NCBI GenBank assembly: GCA_973895155.1
Contig: OZ316896.1
Coordinates: 6,138,001 to 6,202,000, forward strand
Direction of reading: 5' to 3'
DNA: 64,000 nt
DNA from: Marsupella aquatica
Lineage: Eukaryota; Marchantiophyta
Shown here in pieces: positions 45,275 through 58,000 of the stretch (within the stretch, counting starts at the first letter, position 1; every line of letters begins with the position of its first letter). Both the position numbers and the translations under genes were made by a program. A model generated the notes under the pieces. The model saw only the letters and a list, made by a program, of their open reading frames with translations. It did no database searches and was not told the DNA's origin.

Positions 45275-48200
45275 ATGGCAACGGATGGATTGATCGAGCC
45301 GGATTCGTTCGACCTGATCGTGGTGGGAACTGGGTTGCAAGAGGCGATGCTGGCAGCAGCTGCTGCCGCATCACGCCGCTTCTCGGTACTGCACCTCGAT
45401 CCGCATGAGTTCTACGGTGCCCACTGGACTTCCCTCGACTTTCAGCAGTTTTCTTCGTGGGCCAGCAATGGAGGTCTTTTCTCAGTCCCTTCTCAGCCTT
45501 TGCCTCCTCCAGAGGAATTGGCTGCATCCGGAGAAGGAGACGCGTTTGTTCATGATTTGGATGGAAGTACTGTTAGTAATTTGAGTGGTCAGGATTTGAA
45601 TCATCACATTGACGAAGAACTTATTGAAAAGAATCGGACATTATCTGTCGAGGAGGAGCTCAACAGTGACAGGAGAGGAGAAGCGCCTGTTCTCGCTGAT
45701 GAGGGTGAATTTGAAGAAATTAAGCTTGAATCAGGAAAGGAGGGTTTGTTCTCGGGGTTCGAAGTTTTTGAGTATGAGGGGGTGTCGCTAGGACCGTCGA
45801 GATCTTACAGCATTGACCTGTGCGGACCGAGGTTAACGTTTTGTGGGAGCAATTTAGTGAATTTGTTACTACGTTCTGGAGCAAGCCACTACTTGGATTT
45901 TAAGGGGGTCGACGCCAGCTACATTTGGACAGGGGAAGCGGGCGGTATGTCAGCTGTTCCTTCCTCGAGGGCAGATGTTTTCAGGGATAAGGCCTTGAGC
46001 CTTCCGGACAAACGGTTTCTCATGCGGTTTTTCAAGCTTGTGACAGACTACGCCAACGCCAGTTCCGAAGAACAGCAGCTCATTGTTGATATTTCGGCGG
46101 AGGATCTGGATGCTCCATTTTTGGACTTTATGCAGCGGCAACGTCTTCCTACTTCTATTCAATCGTACAGAGCAGTTTAACCTACTGGAGGCCATGATGG
46201 ATTGTAGTGGATGCTGTGCTTCACTGCGTCATCCTGTTGTAGTCAATGCAAGTTACAAATTTGACTCACCACTTCAGTTCTGGTACTGTTGATGGATGGA
46301 TGGATGGTGTTGTCAAAAGGAACCAGAGTCAGGTTGTCTCAGAAATTGCAAAACGATGGTACTGTCAGAAGGGAACATGGTCAGTGTGTTTCTCGTTGAT
46401 GTCAAAACGAACCATTGTCAGATAACCGAAATGTCAACTCGATGTTGCTCTTAAATGGAACCATATTCAGGTTGTTTCACCAAATTCCATTATGGGGCTT
46501 TCAAAAGAAACCAGTGAGTTGTTTCAGCAATTTTGAAAAAGATTTTGCTGTCAAATGGAACTCTAATCAGGCTGTACCCCCAAGTTTCAATTGGCTAGTA
46601 CTGTCCAAGAGCATGAGAATTAGGTCGCCCCTCCAAATCCCAACGTGTCGTGGATTGAGATTGCAGAGCTCGAATAGTAGCTTCTTAGTTGAATGCATCA
46701 TGGGTCCTAAATAAATTGCACATGGATTTGACGTCTTTGAATGTTGTATGCATTGCGAATGAAGAGGCGTGCTGGAGTGAAACTTTTATGTGCTCACTGT
46801 TTCGTCTTTCCTGAAACGTGTCACCACAGAATTATATTCTATGCCATAGCCCTCGTCGATGAGGATCAACAACCTGAAGTGGGAGACTCCAGTGCCCTTC
46901 TCAAGACCCGGGATGGCCTGCAGAAGTTGGCTCTATACCTTACCTCGGTTGCCAGGTGAGAGATGTTTTCTTTTTCCCGGTGTCTCAACGTGTCATTCTA
47001 TTCTTGTACAAGGGTTGCGCAATTTTGTTTCCTTCATTTCTTGACAAGAATTGAATTCACCTTTCTATTTTATTTCATGCATTTGAATTATTTTCAGTGC
47101 ATTGAAATGCGAAGCCAAGGTCAATATTTGCATAAGCACTTAATGCTATTTGCTGACAATTTGTCTGAAATGCTTACGCAGGTTTCCAAATGCATCTGGT
47201 GCATTTCTATACCCTCTTTATGGACAAGGTGAACTTCCGCAAGCGTTCTGCCGCTCAGCCGCAGTCAATGGAGCCCTTTATGTATGATATTAGTCCCCAT
47301 TGAAACAGTATTTTGCATTTTCTATTTACCTCAATACGTTCGTTGTCGCAAGGCTGGTAGTTTAGTAAATAGCGATTCATGCAATTGCCTCTTGATTGTG
47401 TCTTTGGGTATAGAGTTTCCCTAGAAATTGAACAGTTGAGAGTTCAGATCTTGTCGAAATAACCGTGTTGGGAGGGCCCTGTTCGCATCACCATTTTCCA
47501 GCTGTCATTGGTTTCTGGGGGATCTCTCTGTAAAATTATGAACCTCTATGAGTCACATTGTGAAACCGTTAAGACTCGGCTCGTATGGTTGCTGACTGGA
47601 AACTGTTGACATTGCCTGGTAGGTTCTCCGACGACCAGTGAAGTCCTTACTTCTAGACAAGGTAGGTTTTGTTCCAGTCCTTTGTGAATAATGCTGGAAA
47701 GACTTAGCGAAAGTGACTTCCATTTTCTTGGTATCCTCAAATTTTGAATTTTGTGCCTATTCAAGGACGTGCCAATGAGATTCAAATTTGTCCTTAGCAT
47801 GCCTACCTAAACTTTGAGATTGATACTTTTGGAGTGTAGGTTTCGAAGGAGTATAAAGGAGTTCGGACATTCCAGGGTCAAGTTCTTTTCAGCAAGAGAC
47901 TGATATTGGGACCCAGTGTTCTGCCAACACCTGGTGGTGGTGTTGACCTCTCATTTGCCAAATCGGATGACCAGTCTAAGGAAGGCACTCACCCAATCTC
48001 TTCAGCTAGTGGTGCAACGGGCTTGCCTGGAGAAAGGGTGGGCTCTCAAGTTGCACGATGTGTCTGCATAACAGATCGTTCACTGTGTGATGGACAAAAC
48101 ACTCTATTGGTGATCTTTCCTCCTCGATGTAAGACGATTCTGTCAATTCCGAGTGTTTCCGTTTTCTTCAAATTAAGTGCCCTCTCAGTGTATTGTAATT

Positions 48201-49480
48201 CAAGCTCCACCTGGCTATATATTCTAAAGATCGTTCATAGCAGAACTCTGCCAAATAACTCGAGGTTGGAGAAACGATTATAAGTTTTTTTTCATATAGT
48301 CAATGGGGGCGACTCTAAGAACTCTATCTTTTATATGGTGCAGCTGTCCACGGAAAAGGGTCACATTCCATTCGAGCTTTGCAGTTGAGCAGTGCTGCGT
48401 CAGTCTGTCCAGAGGACAAGTAGGTTACCTGTCAGCTTAGGAGGTCCTTGCATGCTGAATAGGGTTTCCTTCCGGATGTTGATCGTTATGATGTTGTGGC
48501 TCTGGTTGTTTGAAGGTGATGTTCCTGTTAAAGTAATGTTCAAAGAATTGATGTGAAGAGAATACGGATTGCTTTCGGATTTTAACAATGACCAGAAATG
48601 AAAGAGCAATCACAGCCAGCATGATCAGCATGTCTTAATTTTCTCACATATTGATGGGGCTACAGAGTTCTAGCAACAGTTCTATGTAGTGATCCCTCGA
48701 AGTTTGAATTTCCTCTGTGAAAAGCTTTGTAATCTATTATTTTATCCGAAGTTATCTGGTAAAGTGGGGTGGCTTCTGTGTCGCGCGTGAAGCTAATGCA
48801 GTCACAGGAAATTGAGTTATATAACCGCGTTCGTTTGTGGATTTAGGTATGTTGTACAGTTGTCTACGATTTGCACGAATGGGAGGGACGGGCGAATCGC
48901 TCTTGAAGCAGCAGTTCAGGCTCTCTTTGCAAGTTCGCATGACACAGAGGCAAAGAACAGTGCACCTGATAGTATGACAACTGTGTCGAACAAGCCCAAC
49001 TTGCTCTGGTCTACTTTCTACGTACAAGCTTTGCATACGAATGTAGAAGACTTGGTAAGAAGCAAATGCAAAGACGTCATATAGAGATTGTCTGGGGATT
49101 CTTCCTTGCAGCACTTTCCTTCATTATCATGGCGCAGGGCATTATCATGATTGTGCATGTCTCAAGTCTAAGAGCCTGACAGTGGTGTTCTGGCTTTGAC
49201 AGAATGTAGCAGGAGTTGCTTTCTGTAGAATCCCAGATGGGACTCTGGATGGCGAAAAGTTGTTGACAGAAACTGAAAAGGTCAGTTTTACCATAAAGTT
49301 CATTCCACGCATTGGCTGTTGGGCAATTAGGTAGCCAGAAATTTCTCGAGGTGTCTTGCTGCTATCTTGACGTCGATTCACTGTTGATGGATGCAGTTAT
49401 TTAGGGAGATTTTCCCAGATGAAGACTTCTTTCCTCAAGCTGTCGCAACAAAGGATGCAGGAGAGGATGATGACCTATAA
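45275..49480 (+). CDS. REP: Rab escort protein (REP; Rab geranylgeranyltransferase component A)
   Basis: REP presents Rab GTPases to Rab geranylgeranyl transferase and delivers prenylated Rabs to membranes. Proposed CDS: join(45275..46164,46830..46955,47182..47281,47623..47661,47840..48128,48344..48419,48847..49054,49203..49280,49397..49480), 629 aa; all phases agree and introns are GT...AG. Exon 1 encodes the GDI/REP FAD-like fold start ([14 protein letters not shown] at ~13-26, [12 protein letters not shown]), a long acidic loop (~85-160) typical of REPs rather than GDIs, and [20 protein letters not shown]. Later exons give [55 protein letters not shown] and [11 protein letters not shown]. 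The last exon ends [15 protein letters not shown] and an acidic tail. Plant REPs are about 560 residues, so the acidic loop accounts for the extra length. The gene appears intact; a Harbinger-like element lies upstream. Confidence 0.95.
46311..46570 (+). repeat. Degenerate ~50-bp minisatellite in REP intron 1
   Basis: Six units begin TGTCAAAAGGAACC or a variant at about 46,311, 46,362, 46,401, 46,450, 46,499 and 46,549. Most continue with TCAGGTTGTTTCA-like sequence. A short GATG repeat precedes the array at 46,290. Confidence 0.75.
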
Positions 49481-52001
49481 GAGACTTGAATAGTGATGAG
49501 TCGTACGTACATCCTTTCTCTATTGGTCTACATCCAAGGTTGCTGGAAGGTGTTGGAACTTTGAGCACACTTAGGAGAACTGGTGCAGCTTTTAGCCATA
49601 AAGTGGCGAGTGCTCCAGTAGATTGCATATATTCCGAAACTCGATGATGATGACGCAGTTTGTTGCTCATTGAAGTAGCATGTGGCCCAGTGGATTCAAA
49701 TATTGGGATATAATTAAGGTTTTGTTGTCAAGATCTCTGATGACAGTTAGTGGATTTTTGATTGATTAAACTCATAGGTGGTCAAGTACCAGGTTGAGTG
49801 CATGTCTGTCCTTACTGAGGGAGTCTTTTCAATGACCGCTATTTGGAGGAGTCCCTGGACAAATTGTTTTCCCAGGCTTTTAGAGCGTTCAGATCAATAG
49901 TGTCAGAGATGACAATTTATATTTGAGTCTTCGAGGCTTGAAATTGGTTGGTACTCTCGTACTGTAATGCAAATTTGCCTCTCCACATCAAAATCAGAAT
50001 GCCACCCGTTTTTCATGCGATTCCCTCAGGTGTTTGTGCTTCCATGATGTCTACGATCGTTGTAGAATGCCTCCATTCTCCCAAGTTTCCGGACGAGATA
50101 CCTGAGACCTAACATTTGTCAACCGTACACTGCTAACCGAAGAGCAAACCGTTCGGTCAATACCAACGGCGTGGACTTTCAAAAATGGAAAACTAGGTCG
50201 GGAAACGAAATAATGTACTGCACATCTCGCTCAGCAAAAGCCCCCACCGAGCACGAAACTCACGACAAACACTCGTAACTTGAAAGAAGTTGAATTGACA
50301 TTTTCCTAACGAGCGCAAATAACAGTGCAATGCAACGGGCCCATGCCGGAATGCAAGGCAAGTTTAAATGGTTTGTGGATTGACGCGACAGTTCCTTCAC
50401 ATGGACAGTGAAAACGTAAACAGGAACCGGAAGGGTCAGATCCCAATTAAACAGCTGAATGAGTGTGTCAAACGCGGTTACGATTCTGTACACACGAGGG
50501 AGCGTTTTCCTGTTCGGCCTGCAACCAGAGTCAATCCCTAAGAACAGGTTCCCACGCCGCGCCCTTGATGCCATTACGAGAAGATTTGAAGGCAGGACGG
50601 GATGAACTGTACCTTGTCGAAAGATGCGTGCGGACCAATTAATTGTGTAGGCGTTCCATCACTGCTCGCCATCTGTGACACTTTAGACGCAGCAGTTCCA
50701 CTGTGGCAGATGTGTTTCGTGTCTAGAATGGACGGATTGCAAACGTTTTCAGTTGATTTGATTCACATAATGGGTTGGGTGGGGCACGGTAATTGGTAGT
50801 CATAGCAGGTACTTAATTACACATGCTCCCAGATTGAATCTCTTGACCTCATTGAATTGTTTGTAGTAGAGAGAAGGTCGCGAACAAAACCATCATCACC
50901 ACTTCAATTGTCACGGAGCTTGTTCGGGGAGTGAATCTTCCCGTTGAAATGAGAGGGATTAATCAGACGCAGTCGATAATTGGTTTTAATGGCAATGTGA
51001 TGGGCGCTTAGTCGGGCAAATAGAGCAGAATTCAAAGGAATAGCTTGAGAAGGTGAGTGAGCCAGCGGAAGATAGAGGCCATCACGGATACAGAAAGGTG
51101 CAGAGAAAACGGAGATGTATTTGGGAATTGAATTGACCTTAGAAGCTCATGGATCCCCAGGCAAAGGACAAAATGCAAAATTTGCTGGACATGCAACCAA
51201 TAAATGTAATGCTCAGAAGGAATTGTAAGTTAACGATAGAGACAGAAACCTACTAAGGGAATGCGTGAAGGAGAGACAGCTCGATGGAAATAGAGCACTT
51301 TCAGCCAAATTCATGACAGTGCAAAGTGCAAAACCAAATCGAACAGAGATAATTGTCGAACCTCATCCCTTCTGCCAGAAAGACCTCCCGGGACTTGATG
51401 ATTACCTTGAGAGCCAAGAGTCACAAGCCAACAAGTAAGAGCACTGTCAATTCAGTAAACCCTAAACTGATGCTCCTCGTTCTGCGCCAGTCCACGGGAT
51501 CGGTCAACCTTACTCCGATTTATGCAAAGTGACTGTTTAGTAGACTCGATGAACTGTGAAATGCTCTTTGGTTTATCTAGGACCGGAAAGCTTCTTGACG
51601 CATGTTGTTCATTTCGTTCAGTGAGTTGACGTGTGTATTGAATTCCTGCCAGGCGCTGCTGATACTCACCTGAAATGCCACAAACCATTTGAACCAGAAA
51701 AATTGACGGGATACTCACTTATATCAAAGGTCAGCCACGTACTTCCAAAGGCAAAACCGTTGTTCCCATCATCTCAGAGTTGATGCAGAAGATTACAAAA
51801 CGTTAGGTAGCATTCACATTAGCAAGCAGTGGGATTTACTTGAGTCAGAGCATCAGGAAGACGAAGGAACTGCATTTGGACCTTTCGAACGAGGTATAAG
51901 CTGCTGAAGAAGAAGGCAGAGAACCGTATAAGGATAAACACCATCAAACGGATGCAACAACGTAACAGCTCAGATCAAGGTCACAGTTAGTGTGTGAGAA
52001 G
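49481..52001. other. Intergenic region between REP and the kinesin
   Basis: Contains the REP 3' flank and the kinesin upstream region. A 104-codon frame at 50,260-50,574 (minus) begins with ATG but shows no family motif, so it is not called as a gene. Confidence 0.5.
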
Positions 52002-55000
52002 ATGGCATCAGCTGGTAGTCTCGCTGCAGCTTGCGGTGCTAATTTACATACAATTCCCATCGACAAACTTTTGATGGAACATAGCATTCGGCAGGCAATG
52101 AATAAACCACCGCCAAGGAGACGAAGGGCTCCGAATGACAGAGGGCAAAATGTAGACTCCAAGATCTCACTTTGGAGCCCAGAAAAGCGATCAAGGATAG
52201 CCACAGCTGAGAACAGTGAAACTTGCGGTAAGCTCGACAGTGCCATAACCCTGAAACATCTTCACCCGCTTTGGGCATCAAATTGTAATCCACCTTCTGC
52301 AGTAGCAAGTTGTGGATTTGAGAAACTTTGTAACGGCATCCGAATAACGAGGTTGTAGTTCTATCGCTGAACGAAAATGTGAAGACGTAACCGGGTGGAT
52401 ATATCAATCGATCCCATTAAGGTCTTGGGCTTTCCAACAAGGTCCTGGGGCTTAGGTACCAGCCTGCTCACCTGTTGCCCAAGGAAGTGGACTATGAAAT
52501 TGTTCCTTTATCTAATGCAGAGCGCGTACGTGTCACTGTTAGAGTAAGGCCGCCAACGAAATTCGAAGAGCAGAAAGACGAGGATGGTGCTCCCTTCATC
52601 TTTTTGGACACGGAGAAGAACACTCTTATTTTGCGACGCAAGTATGTGTCCTTCTCCTATCTCAAAGCTTAGCGCAAGAGCCCAGTAACCAATTAATGAA
52701 CGTGGTCTAGCAGCGAAAGCCTACTGATTGCGATTTCGGCATCCCCCGAGACTGCTAGAGCTTTTAGATCATGGATCTCCTCCGCTAACTTTGCGCCCTT
52801 CTCTCCTGTCTCATCCAAAAATGATGGAAATTCATGCCCAAATTCGCAGTGGAAGCTTTGTGGACTTCACCGAGTTCCAATTCGATGCTGTTCTTCCGTC
52901 TAGTGCCCAGCAAGTGGATGTGTACAACTCTGCAGCGAGACATGTTGTTCTGGTACGATTCGTCCAATGACGACTCCTAAAGATGTTTGTTGCTGTCAAT
53001 TCGATATTTTCTATTGCTTCGCATCATTATAAATATAAATTTGATGGAGTCTTTGCAGCTGTCGACAAACTTTGTGGGCTGTAGTTGTTCCGCTCAATCG
53101 TCTAAATTTACGCTTCATTATATACTAGCCTGAATAGCTCTAAGATATGTTTATCCAAGAAGTTGAGCAGGGGAGAGGACCAATGTAACACTGCTTGTTT
53201 CTTACTAACTGTTTGTCTCTGAGCTTACATAGCAACCACTGGACCTCAAATTTCTTGGTTGCTACCCTTCCCAGCTTCCAAGATACCTTGTAATGAAGTT
53301 GTTGAATGGTGTGGCAGGATGTTTTGCAAGGGTACAACGGGACAATCATGGCATATGGCCAGACCGGTGCTGGAAAGACTTATACGCTTTCTGACAAGCT
53401 GTGTACTGGAGGGACTTCTGTCGAAGGTATCTGTGTGCGGTTCGTGTAGGCCATTGCGCTAGTGTGCTCTGGCCTAAGTCAAATACCCATGTCTCGCTTC
53501 GGCTAGTTCCTACCCGTTTTATGTTATGACTGCGGGTACAGAGACCAACACTACAATCCGCTTTATTTCCACGTTGCAGGCATTATCCCAAGGTCAGCAG
53601 CTGAAATCTTTGCAGCAGCAGAGCGCGATACCTCACACGAGTATCGTGTGTCGATGTCGTACACCCAAATCTACATGGAACAGGTCTTCCGTCGATTCAA
53701 ATATCTCTCAGTATAGTGATATATCAAGTCCCTCCCCGTGACTGTCGACATATATTCCTTAACTTATCTGAATTATTCTGAAAGTGGTTTTGAATGTTTC
53801 TGATAGTGGTTTTGCCAGAGAAGAAACCAGATCTACTTTAAATTTATCTTTACAAAACTTTCAGACGTCTGTTTTGGAGGTTTTTCTTTTCAATAGGAGC
53901 CTTTAACGCCCATCACACACTCTGAGTTGCTACCAGGCCAAAGCCTCGGTATCCCTTTACGATCCCTATCTGTACCTAACGTCCACTCGGTCTCTAGCAG
54001 AAACCAGATCTACTTTAAATTTATCTTTACAAAACTTTCAGACGTCTGTTTTGGAGGTTTTCTTTTCAATAGGAGCCTTTAACGCCCATCACACACTCTG
54101 AGTTGCTACCAGGCCAAAGCCTCGGTATCCCTTTACGATCCCTATCTGTACCTAACGTCCACTCGGTCTCTAGCAAACATTCACCTTCCACATCTACCCT
54201 GGATCCAAGCACAAACATTTTCTCACGTTCCGAGAACAAGAGAAATGACGAGCTCATGACTTCTACGATCACGACAAGTAGTGATCCAGGATGTTTTTCT
54301 TCCGATTTATCATTCCACCTTGCCTACATCTTTCGTTAAATACAGGGTGTGCCAGCACCTCAGCCGAACCATGTAGCACATATGCTGAGAGAAGTCTCGG
54401 GTTCCATAACAAGGATTACGGTTTTACACACCCCATACTTACCCGAACACTTTTCGCGAGAAACAAGACTCGTGAAGATCTTCCCTTCTTTTCACGTGAC
54501 GCGCAAGAGAAGTATTCCAGAAAGTCTTTAACTATTCCACAATGATCTCTTTAACAACAAAGAGCATCGGCTCTTATGGGAAATTGCCTGAATTCGTATT
54601 TCCTCCACGAGGCCGTCTTGAAACTATGTCCTGTCGACAGTGCATTGCATTCTTAAGAATTCAAAATTTACAGTAAACGACTTCACTTTCTTCTTAACTA
54701 GGGCAAAGTGTACCTTGAGAATCAAGTGGAAAGAAATACGATTCTACTCTATACAGTGAGCTACCATGCCTTTCATCGATGCGGTTGTATCACCAGAGAT
54801 CCGGCCACATCTGGGACGTTCCGAATACAGGAAATCTCCCCTACCTACTTCTGTTGGACCAAATCTCTCACAGCTGAGGAAAGACTACCTAAAACAGCTA
54901 CTAACTTGTCTCCCTGTTCTTTCCTCAACTTCCGATCCAATTCGTTGTTTCTCTCATAGGCCTCGAGAGACTTTTCCAGAAAAGAAGGCAAGAATCGCGT

Positions 55001-58000
55001 TAAGGGCTCAAGAGCTTCAAAGCCGTGTCTCTGAGGTCCAGCATCTTGTTCGTCCACCTTAGGCAGCCTTGGTGACTCTTGTGCTAGTACAACAGGGATC
55101 TCTTGCCTCAAACCCCGCTTTCTTTTCCTGGGAGTGACACCCTCTTTTCTCGCCCTTTGGTTGAAAGGTGGGGGCAAAGGTTGCGAAACAGATTGTGCGA
55201 ACCCTTGTGAGGCGGGCTGCGACAAAGGATCTGGCAAAGATTGTAAAGCAGGCTGTAATAATGATTGTGGCAAAGATTGTGCCAAAGACTGTGGTAACGA
55301 CTGTGACAAGGACTCTGGCAAAGGCTGCGGCAAACCTTGTGTCAAGGGCTGTGAAGTAGGCTGTGACATCGGAACAGGGTCAATTTGTATAGCACCCGCC
55401 GGAACGGGTTCCACCGGAGGGTCTTCTGTCTTGTAAGGAAATAACCTGGGGCTCATTCCAGAGCGACCAGCCAGGAATGAATTCATGACGTTCCAAATTT
55501 CTTCATCAAATCCAGCTGGCAGCTTCTTCGCTTTACAATCAAGCCCGCCTACGGCCCAATAAGATTCCATGTCATTTTTCTTCTCCCAGTCCTTTATCTT
55601 CCTATAGGCTGCAAGTAATGTGTTCCATCGCTTTCTGCACTGAACACTTGTCCTTTGCACTCCATGATTACTACATATTTGGGAAATAGATTTCCACTTA
55701 GCATCACCCCCTGTGGAAGTTGTACCGGCATCTTCCTCAAGCTGTTTCATCGCTGACACTAGTGCCATGCTTTCATTCCTTGTCCACCTCTCTCTCTTCC
55801 ATCGCTCTTCCCCTCCATCACCGCCAACACCTGTAGCGTCCCCTCCATCACTGCTCTTTGCTGGCTGTTGAACAGCTCCCGGTCCCCCATCTCCTAACGT
55901 CTTGCTCTCAGGGTCACTTGATATCTCCTCTGCCATTCTTCTCAAATTTTACGTACAGCGTCTTGGTCCTGTAAACAGAACCTCGTTCAGCTTAATATTT
56001 GTTTGAAGCCAAAGACAAAAGTCTAAGATCAAGCGCACAACTAATTCTGCATACTGGCCCAGAATGTCTCCAGGAAGTTTTGTTTAACTTCAAGCACTAA
56101 AGCACAAATTCATTCAGTCTCTACTTCTCCCAAACTAGAGTGTCCTGAAGATTTCCTTCATTTAGCTATTTCTTCTCTCCTGCTAGGAGTCTCTTTCACT
56201 TTCCCTTACTGAGAAACTAAGAGCTGTAATCTGTAGGCAATCAATATCTTCGGACCTAATGCTTTGTTAGTCATCCTCTCACTACTTGTGAATGTGCACT
56301 ACTGTTTCCAACCTTCGTAATCCTTGGATAACCTTCTACTCATCAATTAATCCACACCTGATAACTCTGATACTTAATGGCTCGTATATCCATACCACAG
56401 GTTTGTCCTGTAGACATACAGTAGTAAACTTCCTTTGACCGGTAGACTTCTGTTGTTTCCACAGATACAGGATTTACTTCGCCCCGATAGCAGTAACATG
56501 CAGATACGAGAAGGTGAAACCGGGGTCTATGTATCTGGAGTAGAAGAGGTATCGGTGCCAACATTCAATAGCACCAGATGTGAGGGAATCCGACAGTCTT
56601 AGTATAAGAACGCCAGTCAGTTTATCCGCACAAACTAAGCTACAAAATCTATGAATGTCTCGTCCCTGCAGTCAATAATTGTTTTCATAATCTGGGCTTA
56701 TACTCGCTACTCGCTCTACAAAGAAGACTCCTTATGTGTACTGCACTTGGACAGATACAAGTCACGTCGGGAGACGACGTTATGAAGCTGCTATTGTTGG
56801 GGGACCAGAACAGAGTATTTTCCTTCACAAAGCTGGTAAAGACCCTCTGCGCTAAGTTCAAGTCTTTGCGGATTGATCGAGATGACTTATCCATACCACT
56901 GTTCTCTTCGGAATCTCCCTGCTCAAGTACATACCTAGTGAAAGCAAATCCGGTGACAGTAAAGAATAAAACACAATATCTGCCTCAGACCTGCATACTG
57001 CTGACTCAATATTCTTCCTCGCATTTGTTGTACAAGGGGTGAGCCATTCAGGACATGGGTTCGGAGACTCAAACTAGGCTAGGAAATGGAAGTAAAGAAA
57101 GGTAACCCAAACAAGAAAGTAAAAATTTTCAACAGCTAAGAAAACGGTTATTCAAGTTAAAGAGACTCAGACCAGATTGACAAATCCAAGACAAAAGGAT
57201 CAGCAAATCCGAGATCATAATGATGGACCGGCTTGAAAAATGGCTGTCATATTTTTCAAGGTCAAGTAAATGGCTTGTCTCCAGTAAGAGATAGTAAATG
57301 CTCGTTGATATTATGTACAGGTCCTTTTCAATCTGACGGACAACGCACGACACTTAATTTCCTTATCCTCTCACCAGAACTATCTGGTTAATTAGATACA
57401 AACCATGTACTAAAGAAGGTTAATACGCTTGCATGATAATAAACACAACACTGAATTGGGTGACTGCAGAATGCTCACTCATCACGCAGCCATGCGATTG
57501 TGATCCTTACAGTCGAGAAGAAGGCAAAGTGCCGGAGTTCTGACCACCCAACATGTGACTTGCAAGATCGCCTCCACTGCCCAGCTGGATTTCTGGAAAG
57601 TGAAAGGTGCTGATCGTGCCTGTGCTGTCAGACGTTCATCTTTCACGTCAACGTTGCAGCAATACTAGGGTTGAGGTCACTAAGCCACAAACTAGACATA
57701 TCATTTCTATAAACAAATTGATAAACAAGAAGAAAACGTCCTGTTTAAGAATCTCTCTTCGACTACATACTAAAATAAACTCAAGTTCATAATCAAACAC
57801 CTACTTCTTCACTACACCAATTATCGTGGTCCAACTCATTCCAAAACTACAGGATCATGTCAATCTCTCCCACAGCTTATTCTTTGTCTGGTAAAATTAA
57901 ACCCTATCATTAGAAATTTCAGAGGATAGAAATGAAATATATCAATGTCCAACTCTGTCACTTATGCGGCACTACGAAATGCTTGTAGGGTACTGGTGGG

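Noticed and set aside
50260-50574. 104-codon minus-strand ORF between REP and kinesin with an ATG start
   Set aside because: No family motif, no exon continuation and ordinary intergenic composition.
55134-55436. Plus-strand frame rich in regularly spaced Cys/Gly/Lys, resembling a cysteine-rich or antifreeze-like protein
   Set aside because: It is the antisense reading of the Gln/Pro/Ser/Leu repeat of the trihelix gene; the short nucleotide repeat creates the periodic cysteines.
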